This document shows, in pieces, positions 15,925 through 24,525 of a stretch of 64,000 bases of DNA (its first letter is position 1; the number at the start of each line of letters is the position of its first letter). Position numbers and translations under genes: made by a program. The notes under the pieces are model-generated. The model saw only the letters and a list, made by a program, of their open reading frames with translations, was not told where the DNA came from and ran no database searches. Source of the stretch: Microcella sp. (lineage in GTDB: Bacteria > Actinomycetota > Actinomycetes > Actinomycetales > Microbacteriaceae); assembly GCF_019739195.1 (NCBI RefSeq), contig NZ_JAHHDS010000003.1:1612001-1676000 (forward strand), given 5' to 3'.

Positions 15925-17493
15925 ATGGGGATCCTCGATTCGGCTCGCAACGCTGACGGCGTTGCAGACCAGGAATTGCTGCGGCGGTCGCGTCGCGGTG
16001 ATCGTGCCGCGTTCGGTGAGCTGTGGCAGCGGCACTCCGCCGCGGGAGTCTCAGTGGCGCGAGCCATCACGCACCTCGACCCCGACGACATCGTGGCCGA
16101 GGCGTTCGAGCGTATTCTTCGGCTCGTACTCGACGGGCGGGGGCCAACCGGCGCGTTCCGGCCCTATCTGTATTCGACCATTCGCCACGTGGCGGCATCG
16201 CAGGGGCGCGCTCGTCATGAGATCGCTGTCGATGATCTGGATGCTCTCATGCCGCCAGACGTCGAAGACGACGTGGCCGTCATCGCCCTCGACAGGTCGC
16301 TGACCGCGCAAGCTTTCCGCTCACTGCCCGAGCGGTGGCAGACCGTGCTCTGGTACACCGAGGTGGAGGGGCTCGACCCGCACGAGGCGGCTCCCTTGCT
16401 CGGGCTCAATGCCAATGCGACGGCGGCACTGTCGTTTCGTGCGCGTGAGGGGTTGCGCATCGCGTGGCTGCAGGCGCACGTCGAAGACGCGCAAGCCAGC
16501 GGCGAATGCCGATGGGCGATGGAGCGCCTTGGCGAACACGAACGCCACAAGCTGAGTGTGCGCGATACAGATCGGCTTGCCTTTCATCTTGCGAACTGTG
16601 CGCACTGCGCGATCGTCTCTGAAGAGGTGCACGACGTCGGGGTTCGACTGCGCTCTGTGCTTCTGCCGCTCTTCGTCGGTTCGAGCGCGGCGGTCGCGCT
16701 CGAACAGGCCGCCGGCGCTGCGGGCGGAGCAGACCACGCGGCGGGCATGACGGGTGCAGAGCTCGGCGGTGACCCGACAGCGGGAGGTTCAGCCCTGCCC
16801 GAAGGTCTCGCCGCGCTGGTCGGTGCCGCGGGAACGGGGGCCGGGGCCGTCGCGTCGAAGGTGGCCGTGGGTGCAGCCATTGTCGTAGCGGCCGCAGCTG
16901 GGCCTCTCGCGTCGTCGATGACGGAGGCGGAGCCATCGCCTGTATCAGCCGAGATCCAGACGACCCCTGCCGTCGATGACGCGGGCTCAGCAGGTCGAGT
17001 GATCGAGGTCGACCCTCGCGCCCTCGACCGTGACAGCTCCGATGACGTCACTGAGAGCATCCCGTTGCCCACCGAGACCGCTACGGGCGCCAGCGAGGTC
17101 GTCGACGGCATCATCGACACGATCACCGGGGGCGAGCCTCCGGCCGGGCACACCGCGCCGGGCGGCATCGTGGGCGCCGACCTCGACCTGCAGCTGACCG
17201 GCACCGCGACTCCCGGTGCGCACCTCTCGCTGCAGACGGCCGGTCAGGTCTACGCGACGACGACGGTGCGCAGCAATGGCACCTTCACGATTGCTGCGAC
17301 CGCCGTGCCCGGCGGGCTGTCGTCGCTCGAACTCGTGCAGACCATCGACGAGGGCTACCTCGCAGGGCTGCTGCCCGAGGGCGGGCTGCTGGGCGGTCTG
17401 GTCGGCGACCTCGACGCCCTGGTTCAGCAGCTCGTGAAGCCCATCGTGCTCGGCTCGAACGACTCGAGCATCACGATCGTGCTCGTGCAGTAG
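15925..17493 (+). CDS. ECF sigma factor fused to zinc-binding anti-sigma-like motif and membrane/extracellular domain
   Basis: A 522-residue protein. Residues about 14-85 form sigma region 2 (LLRRSRRGDRAAFGELW, DPDDIVAEAFERIL) and about 120-185 form region 4 (FRSLPERWQTVLWYTEVEG, DPHEAAPLLGLN). Next comes HLANCAHC, the His-x3-Cys-x2-Cys motif of zinc anti-sigma domains. A hydrophobic Ala/Gly/Val segment (VASKVAVGAAIVVAAAAGPL) fits a membrane helix, and the C-terminal about 170 residues contain a beta-rich module (GADLDLQLTGTATPGAHLSL). The order predicts a sigma factor tethered to the membrane with an outside sensor. The ATG at 15925 replaces a TTG further upstream. The fusion, rather than separate sigma and anti-sigma genes, is unusual. 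Confidence 0.8.
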   Translation: MGILDSARNADGVADQELLRRSRRGDRAAFGELWQRHSAAGVSVARAITHLDPDDIVAEAFERILRLVLDGRGPTGAFRPYLYSTIRHVAASQGRARHEIAVDDLDALMPPDVEDDVAVIALDRSLTAQAFRSLPERWQTVLWYTEVEGLDPHEAAPLLGLNANATAALSFRAREGLRIAWLQAHVEDAQASGECRWAMERLGEHERHKLSVRDTDRLAFHLANCAHCAIVSEEVHDVGVRLRSVLLPLFVGSSAAVALEQAAGAAGGADHAAGMTGAELGGDPTAGGSALPEGLAALVGAAGTGAGAVASKVAVGAAIVVAAAAGPLASSMTEAEPSPVSAEIQTTPAVDDAGSAGRVIEVDPRALDRDSSDDVTESIPLPTETATGASEVVDGIIDTITGGEPPAGHTAPGGIVGADLDLQLTGTATPGAHLSLQTAGQVYATTTVRSNGTFTIAATAVPGGLSSLELVQTIDEGYLAGLLPEGGLLGGLVGDLDALVQQLVKPIVLGSNDSSITIVLVQ

Positions 17494-17505
17494 CCGGCGT
17501 GAGCG

Positions 17506-18963
17506 TCAGCTCAGCTGGTTGCGTTCGACCCAGCTGAGGTACTCGGGGCTCACTGTGCCCGTGACGTAGTCGCCCGTGAAGCAGCTCATCTCGAGTTCGG
17601 TGATGTCGCTGCCCTCGATGATCGCGGCCTGCATGTCGGCGACCTCTTGATAGATGAGGTAGTCGCTGCCGAGCTCGGTGTTGATCTCGGGAATCTTGCG
17701 GCCGTGCGCGACGAGCTCGGTGCGCGTGGGCATGTTGATGCCGTAGACGTGCGGGTAGCGCACGGGCGGTGCGGCCGACGTGAACGTGACCTTGTTGGCT
17801 CCGGCTGCGCGAGCCATCTCGACGATCTCTTTCGACGTCGTGCCGCGCACGATCGAGTCGTCGACGATGAGGATGTTCTTGCCGGCGAACTCACTCGACA
17901 TGGCATTGAGCTTCTGCTTGACGCTCTTCTTGCGCTCGGCCTGGCCGGGCATGATGAAGGTGCGGCCCACATAGCGGTTCTTGTAGAAGCCTTCGCGGTA
18001 TTCGATGCCGAGCTTCTGGGCGACCTGCATCGCGGCGGGGCGCGACGAGTCGGGAATCGGCATGACCACGTCGATGTCGCCCTTGGGCGTGTACTGCGCG
18101 ATGGTGTCGGCGAGCCGGTCGCCGAGTCGCAGTCGGGCCTCGTAGACCGAGATGCCGTTCATGATCGAGTCGGGCCGCGCGAGGTAGACGTACTCGAACG
18201 AGCAGGGAATCAGACGTGGTTTCGCGGCGCACTGCTGCGAGACCATCTCGCCCGAGCTCGTGATGAACACAGCCTCGCCCGGAGCGAGGTCGCGCACGAT
18301 CTCGTAACCGCCCGCCTCGAGCACGAGCGACTCGCTCGCGACGACCCACTCGTCGCCCGTGAGGCCCGTCGTGCGTCGGCCGAGCACGAGCGGCCGAATG
18401 CCGAACGGGTCGCGGAACGCCAGCAGCCCGTGCCCCGCGATGAGCGCGATCGCCGCGTACGAGCCCTCGACACGCTCGTGCAGGCGCGTGATCGCGGCGA
18501 ACACCTGGTCGGGATCGAGCTCGGCGCCCGAGACCTGAGCCTGCAGCTCGTGCGCGAGCACGTTGACGAGCAGCTCGGTGTCGCTGTTGGTGTTGAGGTG
18601 GCGGCGGTCGACATCGAACAGCTCGCGCGTCAGCTCGCGCGTGTTCGTGAGGTTGCCGTTGTGCACGAGGATGATGCCGTAGGGCGCGTTCACATAGAAC
18701 GGCTGCGCCTCTTCTTCACTGGATGCTGAACCCCGGGTCGCATATCGAACGTGCCCCAGGCCCATGGTGCCCAGCAGGCTGCGCATGTCGCGCGTGCGGT
18801 AGGCCTCGCGCACCTGCCCCTTGGCTTTGGCCATGTGCAGCACGCGGCCTTCAGCGGTCGCGATGCCGGTCGAGTCTTGCCCCCGGTGCTGCAGCAGGGC
18901 CAGCGCGTCGTAGACCTGCTGGTTGACGGGACTCGACGAGACGATGCCGACGATGCCGCACAT
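17506..18963 (-). CDS. purF: Amidophosphoribosyltransferase PurF
   Basis: Catalyses the first committed step of purine synthesis, making phosphoribosylamine from PRPP and glutamine. The protein (485 residues) starts MCGIVGI without a propeptide, so Cys2 becomes the N-terminal nucleophile after Met removal. The glutaminase domain shows HVRYATRG and HNGNLTN; the phosphoribosyltransferase domain has the PRPP loop ILIVDDSIVRGTT. The C-terminus carries Cys residues (EMSCFTGDY) seen in Fe-S or regulatory variants, but I cannot say a cluster is bound. It is divergent from purM across 73 bases. Confidence 0.97.
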   Translation of the reverse strand: MCGIVGIVSSSPVNQQVYDALALLQHRGQDSTGIATAEGRVLHMAKAKGQVREAYRTRDMRSLLGTMGLGHVRYATRGSASSEEEAQPFYVNAPYGIILVHNGNLTNTRELTRELFDVDRRHLNTNSDTELLVNVLAHELQAQVSGAELDPDQVFAAITRLHERVEGSYAAIALIAGHGLLAFRDPFGIRPLVLGRRTTGLTGDEWVVASESLVLEAGGYEIVRDLAPGEAVFITSSGEMVSQQCAAKPRLIPCSFEYVYLARPDSIMNGISVYEARLRLGDRLADTIAQYTPKGDIDVVMPIPDSSRPAAMQVAQKLGIEYREGFYKNRYVGRTFIMPGQAERKKSVKQKLNAMSSEFAGKNILIVDDSIVRGTTSKEIVEMARAAGANKVTFTSAAPPVRYPHVYGINMPTRTELVAHGRKIPEINTELGSDYLIYQEVADMQAAIIEGSDITELEMSCFTGDYVTGTVSPEYLSWVERNQLS

Positions 18964-19036
18964 GCGGGGCGTGCTCCAGACCGTAAGGTTGACGGTGACG
19001 CAGGCCAGTCTGTCAGACCGCGGAACGGATGAACGA

Positions 19037-20131
19037 ATGACGAATTCTTATGCCGCCGCCGGCGTCGACACAGCCGCGGGCGACCGGGCGGTCGAGCTCA
19101 TGAAGGCCTCCGTCGCGGCCACGCACGGGGCCGAGGTTCTCGGCGGTGTCGGCGGCTTCGCCGGGCTTTGGGACGCCAGTGCGCTGCGCGACTACCGCCG
19201 CCCGCTGCTCGCCTCAAGCACCGACGGTGTCGGCACGAAGGTCGCGATCGCGCAGGCCCTCGACATTCACGACACCATCGGCCAAGACCTCGTGGCGATG
19301 GTCGTCGACGACATCGTCGTCGTGGGCGCGAAGCCCCTCTTCATGACCGACTACATCGCGTGCGGCAAGGTGCACCCGCAGCGCATCGCCGACATCGTGC
19401 GGGGCATCGCTGAGGCCTGCGCGGAGACGGGCACGGCTCTGGTCGGGGGCGAGACGGCAGAGCATCCGGGTCTGCTGGGCCCTGACGACTACGACGTGGC
19501 CGGCGCCGCGGTGGGTGTGGTCGAAGCCGATGACCTGCTCGGCCCCGAGCGCGTGCACAACGGCGACGTCGTCATCGCGATGGCGAGTTCGGGCCTGCAC
19601 AGCAACGGCTTCTCGCTCGTGCGGCACATTCTCTCTACGAAGGGCATCGGCTACCACGACGAGCTGCCCGAGTTCGGCGGCGTCGTCGGCCAGACACTGC
19701 TCACTCCGACCGCGCTCTACACCGCGCCGCTGCTCGACGTGCTCGCCGAGCTGCCCGGCGCCGTGCATGCGCTCAGTCACGTGACGGGCGGCGGCATCGC
19801 CGCGAACCTCGCGCGCGTGCTGCCGGTCGGCAGCTGGGTTGAGCTCGACCGCGGCTCGTGGAGCCCACCCACCGTCTTCCGCGTGCTCACCGACCTCGCC
19901 GGCGACTCGCTCGAATCGACGGAAGGTACCTGGAATCTCGGTATCGGGATGCTCGCCGTGGTTGCCCACGACAGCGCGAGTTCGGTCATCCGCTCGCTCG
20001 AGGGTCGGGGCGTGCCCGCGTGGGTCGCCGGCCGCGTCTCGACGACCGCGCACGACCTGGCCGGCTTCGAGCAGGGCGCCAAGGGCGTCAACGGCGGCGC
20101 CGTGAAGCTCGTGGGTTCGTTCGCTAGTTAG
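19037..20131 (+). CDS. purM: Phosphoribosylformylglycinamidine cyclo-ligase PurM
   Basis: AIR synthetase, step five of purine synthesis, using ATP to close the imidazole ring. Length 364 residues. The start MTNSYAAAGVD and the motifs STDGVGTK, MVVDDIVVVGAKPLF and GGETAEHPG are diagnostic, as is GLHSNGFSL. The ATG at 19037 replaces an upstream in-frame start that would add 38 unlikely residues. The purF-purM gap contains GTCTGTCAGAC (19008-19018), an 11-base inverted repeat that might be an operator, though no purine repressor is encoded here. Confidence 0.97.
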   Translation: MTNSYAAAGVDTAAGDRAVELMKASVAATHGAEVLGGVGGFAGLWDASALRDYRRPLLASSTDGVGTKVAIAQALDIHDTIGQDLVAMVVDDIVVVGAKPLFMTDYIACGKVHPQRIADIVRGIAEACAETGTALVGGETAEHPGLLGPDDYDVAGAAVGVVEADDLLGPERVHNGDVVIAMASSGLHSNGFSLVRHILSTKGIGYHDELPEFGGVVGQTLLTPTALYTAPLLDVLAELPGAVHALSHVTGGGIAANLARVLPVGSWVELDRGSWSPPTVFRVLTDLAGDSLESTEGTWNLGIGMLAVVAHDSASSVIRSLEGRGVPAWVAGRVSTTAHDLAGFEQGAKGVNGGAVKLVGSFAS

Positions 20132-20177
20132 TTCGTCGCCGCACGCAGTTCACGACGTCGCACAAGGAGGAGACCAC

Positions 20178-20540
20178 GTGTGGATCAAGCACTCCGGGGT
20201 GATCGGCACTGTGGCACTGCCAACCGAGTCACCGAGCCGGGTTGCTCTTGGTCCCGTCGAGGCCTGGATCAGGTCGCTGCACGATGATGAAGCGCGGGTA
20301 CTCGATGATCAGCTCGAGGCGGCAGTCGAGCGTTTCGCAACCGAATTTGACCAACGAGCACTCGGCTACACCGCCGCAGAAGACGCCTTTGCGGCTGTTC
20401 CGCTGCCCGTATCGGTAGTGCAGTCGATTGACGTCGCTGAGCTCCGTACAGACGGTCTCGCCGCCGAAGTTGAGAAGGTCGACTTTCGTTGGCGACTTGA
20501 CCTCATTGCCGCCCTGCAACAAATGCTCGCAGAGCGATAG
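20178..20540 (+). CDS. Hypothetical protein
   Basis: A 120-residue soluble, acidic protein that I do not recognise. It starts with GTG at 20178 behind a strong AAGGAGGAG (20164-20172). The middle contains two amphipathic helices (ARVLDDQLEAAVERFATEF and LAAEVEKVDFRWRLDLIAA). No Cys, no membrane helix and no catalytic motif are visible. The base composition is lower in GC than in the neighbouring purM. It is convergent with a very short antitoxin-like gene at 20557, so the two may be remnants of one small accessory module. Confidence 0.65.
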   Translation: MWIKHSGVIGTVALPTESPSRVALGPVEAWIRSLHDDEARVLDDQLEAAVERFATEFDQRALGYTAAEDAFAAVPLPVSVVQSIDVAELRTDGLAAEVEKVDFRWRLDLIAALQQMLAER

Positions 20541-20556
20541 TGAGACCTCAGTTGCC

Positions 20557-20727
20557 TCAGCGGAAGTCGGCTTCGCGTTCTTGCTCGAGTGCCGCCGACA
20601 GGCTGGGCCCCTCGGGAGGGAGGGGGAGGCTTTCCATTGAACGCGTCGCGGGCGTAGCAAGACCGTCGGCGATCATTTGCTGGAGCGGCGAAATACCTGC
20701 CGTCTGGCGCGCGTCTTCTCGCGTCAT
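20557..20727 (-). CDS. 56-residue protein like the C-terminal part of a Phd/YefM antitoxin
   Basis: A short gene with a strong ribosome site (GGAGGTGATCC) directly before its ATG at 20727. The product reads MTREDARQTAGISPLQQMIA and continues DGLATPATRS, LPLPPEG, PSLSAALEQERE. The IA-x-G-x-ATPATR and SLSxALxxxRE pattern resembles the toxin-binding tail of type II antitoxins, as I recall them; the usual N-terminal DNA-binding fold is absent. No toxin gene lies next to it. It is 27 bases downstream of the DUF3073 gene on the same strand and may share its transcript. Alternatives are a truncated antitoxin or a free-standing inhibitor peptide. Confidence 0.6.
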   Translation of the reverse strand: MTREDARQTAGISPLQQMIADGLATPATRSMESLPLPPEGPSLSAALEQEREADFR

Positions 20728-20754
20728 CGGATCACCTCCATGCCGCGCAAGGAC

Positions 20755-20964
20755 CTACGCGGTCTGAGCCGCCGGGCTCGCGTCGTCGTCTTCGTCAGCC
20801 TCGTCGTCATCGTCGACGAGGTGCGCCCACTTGTCTTCGTACTCGTTCTCGTGCGCAGCGGCAGCGAGCTCGCGCTCGAGCGCCGTGAGGTTGGTGTCGG
20901 GGGTGTAGTACTTGAGCTCCCGCGCCACCTTGGTGTGCTTTGCCTTCTGTCGGCCGCGCCCCAT
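20755..20964 (-). CDS. DUF3073 protein
   Basis: A 69-residue, highly charged actinobacterial protein with the typical start MGRGRQKAKHTKVARELKYY and the following TPDTNLTALERELA; the second half is very acidic (DDDDEADEDDD). The true start is the ATG at 20964; an ATG 15 bases upstream would add five residues not found in the family. Its role is unknown; the basic front and acidic tail suggest nucleic-acid or ribosome contacts, which is speculation. Confidence 0.9.
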   Translation of the reverse strand: MGRGRQKAKHTKVARELKYYTPDTNLTALERELAAAAHENEYEDKWAHLVDDDDEADEDDDASPAAQTA

Positions 20965-21111
20965 GCGTGACCCCCTCACAGTGTGTAGTCGGGTGAGACC
21001 GGGAGAACCCCAGAATGCCGAGTCAGGACGATAGAAAAACTGTGCGGAAGTTTAGCACGCAGGCCCGGTTCGTCGAGCCTGACCGCCCACGGCGGCGAGC
21101 GTCGCACCCCT

Positions 21112-21117
21112 TAGCAT
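21112..21117 (+). promoter_or_regulatory. Leaderless -10 box of the flavoprotein monooxygenase gene
   Basis: TAGCAT ends 7 bases before the GTG at 21125. Confidence 0.5.
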
Positions 21118-21124
21118 TGACCGG

Positions 21125-22225
21125 GTGACGACCCCCGACCTGACGACCTCGTGTGTGGTCATCGGAGCGGGTCAAGCAGGCCTCTCGGTGGCCTACTACT
21201 TGAAGCGACTCGGCCTCGAAGCCGGCAACGAGTTCGTGCTGCTCGACCGCGGCCCGAGCACGGGCGGCGCCTGGCAGTTCCGGTGGGAGGCCCTGCGACT
21301 CGGCTCGGCACACCGTGTCAACGACCTGCCGGGCATGGACGAGCTGGGGCTGAGTTTCACGACCGCCGATCACCACGCTCCGGCGCGCGAGGTCGTCGGC
21401 GACTACTACCGCCGCTATGAAGAGCACCACGGCCTGCAGGTCGTGCGACCCGCCGCCGTGACGCAGGTCAGCGACCTCGGCCGCGACCTGCTCGTGCGTT
21501 TCACGACCGAGAACGGCGAGCTCGAGCTCGGTGCCTCGACGGTCGTCAACGCCACGGGCACCTGGGGCTCTCCCTTCGTGCCCTGGTACCCCGGACGCGA
21601 CACGTTCGCCGGTCGCCAGGTGCACACGAACGACTACGTTGCGGCCGAAGATTTCGCTGGCCAGAACGTCGTCGTGGTCGGCGCGGGCACGAGCGCCATC
21701 GGCTTCATCCTCGAGCTCGAGCCGCACGCGGCCAGCATCTCGTGGGCGACGCGCCGCCCGCCCGAGTTTCTCGACGAGGTCGAGCTCAACCTCGAGGCGG
21801 CCGAGCAGGCTGTCGCGATGCAAGACAACGCGGCGCGCGCCGGGCGCGCACTGCCGAGCATCGTCTCGGGAACAGGAGTGCCGCGCACCCGCCGTATCCA
21901 GGCCGCTCTCGATCGTGGCGTTCTCGAGTTCAAGCCTATGTTCACGGCGATAGAGCCGGATGCTGTGGTCTGGGCCGACGGAACCCGCGAGCCTGCCGAC
22001 GCCATCATCTGGGCCACGGGCTTCCGACCTGAGCTGCGCCACCTGGCCCCGCTCAAGCTGCGCGAGAAGGAGGGCGGCGTCGCGGTGGCGAGCCACCACT
22101 CCGAGCGCGACCCGCGCATCTTCTTCGCCGGCTATGGCCCCGCGGCATCGACCATCGGCGCCAACCGTGCTGGTCGCAACATCGCCCGGCAGGTCGTCGC
22201 CACGCTCAGCAAGATGGGGCGCTAG
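21125..22225 (+). CDS. Flavin-containing monooxygenase-like NAD(P)/FAD oxidoreductase
   Basis: A 366-residue two-dinucleotide-fold flavoprotein. The FAD site is VIGAGQAGLSVAYYL near residues 13-27, and the NADPH site is VVVVGAGTSAIGF in the middle. INDEED-like linker residues and IIWATGFRP, the conserved ATGxxP stretch before the C-terminal FAD contact, are present. The family includes monooxygenases of the Baeyer-Villiger and N-hydroxylating type as well as putative oxidoreductases linked to metal resistance. The substrate is unknown. It is followed after two bases by a small membrane-protein gene. Confidence 0.85.
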   Translation: MTTPDLTTSCVVIGAGQAGLSVAYYLKRLGLEAGNEFVLLDRGPSTGGAWQFRWEALRLGSAHRVNDLPGMDELGLSFTTADHHAPAREVVGDYYRRYEEHHGLQVVRPAAVTQVSDLGRDLLVRFTTENGELELGASTVVNATGTWGSPFVPWYPGRDTFAGRQVHTNDYVAAEDFAGQNVVVVGAGTSAIGFILELEPHAASISWATRRPPEFLDEVELNLEAAEQAVAMQDNAARAGRALPSIVSGTGVPRTRRIQAALDRGVLEFKPMFTAIEPDAVVWADGTREPADAIIWATGFRPELRHLAPLKLREKEGGVAVASHHSERDPRIFFAGYGPAASTIGANRAGRNIARQVVATLSKMGR

Positions 22226-22227
22226 CC

Positions 22228-22434
22228 GTGGATCTATTCACGATCGTCGTCGTCACGGCCGCCGTGCTGGGCGTGCTGCTGCTCGTGCTCGCGGTCATCG
22301 CGATCGTCGTGCTGCTGCCGCCCGTGCGCCGCGCGATGCGCGAGCGCGCGCAGTCGTCAGAGGCCGACGTCGAGGGTGCTGGCTCCGACCCTGAGACCTC
22401 GAGCAGCGACGGAGCCGAGCCCGAGCAACGGTGA
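22228..22434 (+). CDS. Small single-helix membrane protein
   Basis: A 68-residue protein with one strong hydrophobic helix (FTIVVVTAAVLGVLLLVLAV and on) followed by PPVRRAMRERAQ and an acidic Ser-rich tail. It begins with GTG two bases after the preceding stop, so translation would be coupled. Its 3' end overlaps the convergent debranching-enzyme gene by 78 bases, which weakens the case, but the clean helix and polar tail favour a real gene. Function unknown. Confidence 0.55.
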   Translation: MDLFTIVVVTAAVLGVLLLVLAVIAIVVLLPPVRRAMRERAQSSEADVEGAGSDPETSSSDGAEPEQR

Positions 22435-24360
22435 GCTGGCGAGGGTGCCGGCAGCAGCATCCGGCACCAAGCCCAGCGCGGCGGTGAGCACCGCGACCGA
22501 CGACGCCGCCGACCACGCCTGCGGTCGGCACGCCGCCGGGTAGGGGATGGGGCGCGTGACCACGTCGACCGGGTCACCCGAGTGCAGCTCGGGCATGCGG
22601 TAGTCGAAGCCTTCGGCGGCGCGCAGCAGACCGCGGGCCAATGACGAGGCGACTTCATCGTGACCCTCGCGCGCGAGGCCGAGAACGGCGATCGCGGTGT
22701 CGTGCGTCCAGACCGAGCCGCCGTGGTAGCTCAGCGGCCAGTAGCCGGTCGAGTCGGTCGACATCGTGCGCAGGCCGTAGCCCGAGTCGAGCTCGGGCGA
22801 GCCAAGGCGGGCGGCGACGAGCGCCGACTGCTCGGCATCGAGCAGGCCCGTACCGAGCAAGTGGCCTAGGTTGCTCGTCACCGTGTCAACCGGGCGCTTC
22901 TGCGCGTCGAGCGCGATCGCCGGGTAGGGGCCCAGGGCGCCAGCGAGCGACGCGTCGGTGATCCAGAACTTCGCGTGAAAGGCCTCGCGCAGCCGGGCCG
23001 CCCACGCGCGCCACTCATCGGCACCGGGACGGTCGAAGGCCTCGAGCAGCGCCGCGCCACCCATCGCCGCCTCGTAGGCGTAGGCCTGCACCTCGCACAG
23101 GGCAATCGGCCCTTCGGCGAGTGAGCCGTCGCGCCACTGCACGCTGTCGCCCGAGTCTTTCCACCCCTGGTTCGCGAGCCCGTGTCCGCTGCGGTCGATG
23201 TACTCGAGCAGGCCGTCGCCGTCGGCGTCGCCGTCGTCGCGCATCCAGCCGAGCGCCGCTTCGAGGTGCGGCAGCAGCGCGCGCACCTCGTCGTCGGGCA
23301 GCCCCCACTTCCAGGCGTCGTGCAGCAGGCACACGAAGAGCGGCGTCGCGTCGACGGTGCCGTAGTAGAGGGGAGGCAGCGTGATGTCGTCGTCGATCAC
23401 GAGTGCCTCGCGTCGCAACTCGTGCATGATCTTGCCGGGCTCTTCGGCCGAGGCGGGCTGGTGATGGGTGCCCTGCAGCCCCGCGAGCACGCGCAAAGTG
23501 CTGCCCGCGAGCTCGGTGCCGAGCGGCAGCATCATGCGGGCCGCCCAGATCGAGTCGCGCCCGAAGAGCGTGAAGAACCACGGTGCGCCAGCGGCGAGAA
23601 ACGTTTCTTCAGGATGCTGCGCCGTCGTCATGCGCAGCGCGTCGAGATCGTCGAGCGCTCGGTCGACCCAGCGGCTCAGCCGCTGGTCGCCCGCGAGCAC
23701 CTCGGGCCGGCTCCACGGTACGGGTCGAGAGTCGCCGCGCACGGCGCCGATCGCGTCGTCGGCGTCGAGGCGCCACGACACGGTCGTCGCGCTGGCCGGC
23801 CCGATCGTCAGCTCGGCCGTGAGTCTGATGCCCGTGGCCGTCTGCTCGATGCCGAGATCTGGCGAGCTCACGCTCGCCGTGACGCTCTGGCCGAGCCAGC
23901 GAGCGACACCGCCGTCGACGGTCACGGCCGGGGCATCGCCGGGGCCGTGACCGAGCTTGACCGACTCCATGCTCGTGGCGTCGAGGTCGAGCTCGATCAC
24001 CAGAGGGGCGGTCAGCGAGTATTCGTGCCGGTTGCGCACTGTCAGGGTGTCGACCATGCCGCGGGCGTCGACCGTGCGCTCGAGCGTCAGCCGCACTTCG
24101 GGGTCGGGCGTGCGGTCGTCGAGGTGGCGCAAGAGCGACTCGATGCGCACGGAGTCAGCACCGCGCGTTCCGGTCGACAGGTGTTCAGCATCCCGATCGC
24201 CGATGCGCACACGCAGCCCGCGAATGAGGCGCACGTCGCTCACATAGACGCCATGAATCGCTGCCCCGCCCATCGCGCCCGACGGCGACGACCAGGCTTG
24301 CGTGGGGGCCCGCAACACGACGAGTTCGTCGTTGAGCAGGGGTTGCAGCGATGCGGTCAC
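22357..24360 (-). CDS. Glycogen-debranching-enzyme-like protein (amylo-alpha-1,6-glucosidase type)
   Basis: A 667-residue cytoplasmic protein with an N-terminal beta-rich domain (residues about 10-200) typical of bacterial debranching enzymes, then an alpha/alpha toroid catalytic domain. Useful motifs are WFFTLFGRDSIWAARMMLPL, the GWKDSGDSVQWRDG stretch with acidic residues, ALCEVQAYAYEA, and GGSVWTHDTAIAVLG. It probably acts on alpha-glucosidic links in glycogen- or amylose-like substrates. It is divergent from a LacI-type regulator and a sugar importer, with a shared operator-like palindrome, so it is likely induced by the imported sugar. GTG start. Confidence 0.85.
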   Translation of the reverse strand: MTASLQPLLNDELVVLRAPTQAWSSPSGAMGGAAIHGVYVSDVRLIRGLRVRIGDRDAEHLSTGTRGADSVRIESLLRHLDDRTPDPEVRLTLERTVDARGMVDTLTVRNRHEYSLTAPLVIELDLDATSMESVKLGHGPGDAPAVTVDGGVARWLGQSVTASVSSPDLGIEQTATGIRLTAELTIGPASATTVSWRLDADDAIGAVRGDSRPVPWSRPEVLAGDQRLSRWVDRALDDLDALRMTTAQHPEETFLAAGAPWFFTLFGRDSIWAARMMLPLGTELAGSTLRVLAGLQGTHHQPASAEEPGKIMHELRREALVIDDDITLPPLYYGTVDATPLFVCLLHDAWKWGLPDDEVRALLPHLEAALGWMRDDGDADGDGLLEYIDRSGHGLANQGWKDSGDSVQWRDGSLAEGPIALCEVQAYAYEAAMGGAALLEAFDRPGADEWRAWAARLREAFHAKFWITDASLAGALGPYPAIALDAQKRPVDTVTSNLGHLLGTGLLDAEQSALVAARLGSPELDSGYGLRTMSTDSTGYWPLSYHGGSVWTHDTAIAVLGLAREGHDEVASSLARGLLRAAEGFDYRMPELHSGDPVDVVTRPIPYPAACRPQAWSAASSVAVLTAALGLVPDAAAGTLASSPLLGLGSVAARGLRVGASTLDVGL

Positions 24361-24444
24361 GGGGTGAGCCTCCTGGCCTGGTCGAGGGTGTCGACGCCGG
24401 AGGGGTTGACACCGGTGTCTGACATCGGCAACACTACCGAATAA

Positions 24445-24458
24445 TTTGATCGATCAAA
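24445..24458. promoter_or_regulatory. LacI-type operator between debranching enzyme and regulator
   Basis: TTTGATCGATCAAA is a perfect 14-base palindrome with a central CG, the form of LacI/GalR operators. It is central in the 165-base divergent region and overlaps candidate -35 boxes (TTGATC) for both directions. A related GGATCGTTCGAA lies 3 bases further right. Confidence 0.65.
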
Positions 24459-24525
24459 ATGGATCGTTCGAATTTCTCGCCGATGTAACTCGGCGGGGCG
24501 GGCAGACCACCAAAGGAGGCGGGCG

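Noticed and set aside
17647-18729. 360-codon open frame antisense to purF
   Set aside because: purF is certain on the other strand; the product is His/Arg-rich with no structure, a typical high-GC shadow.
20540-20767. 75-codon forward open frame after the hypothetical gene at 20178
   Set aside because: Cys/Arg/Ser-rich product with no ribosome site; the reverse strand holds a better-supported small gene with a strong Shine-Dalgarno.
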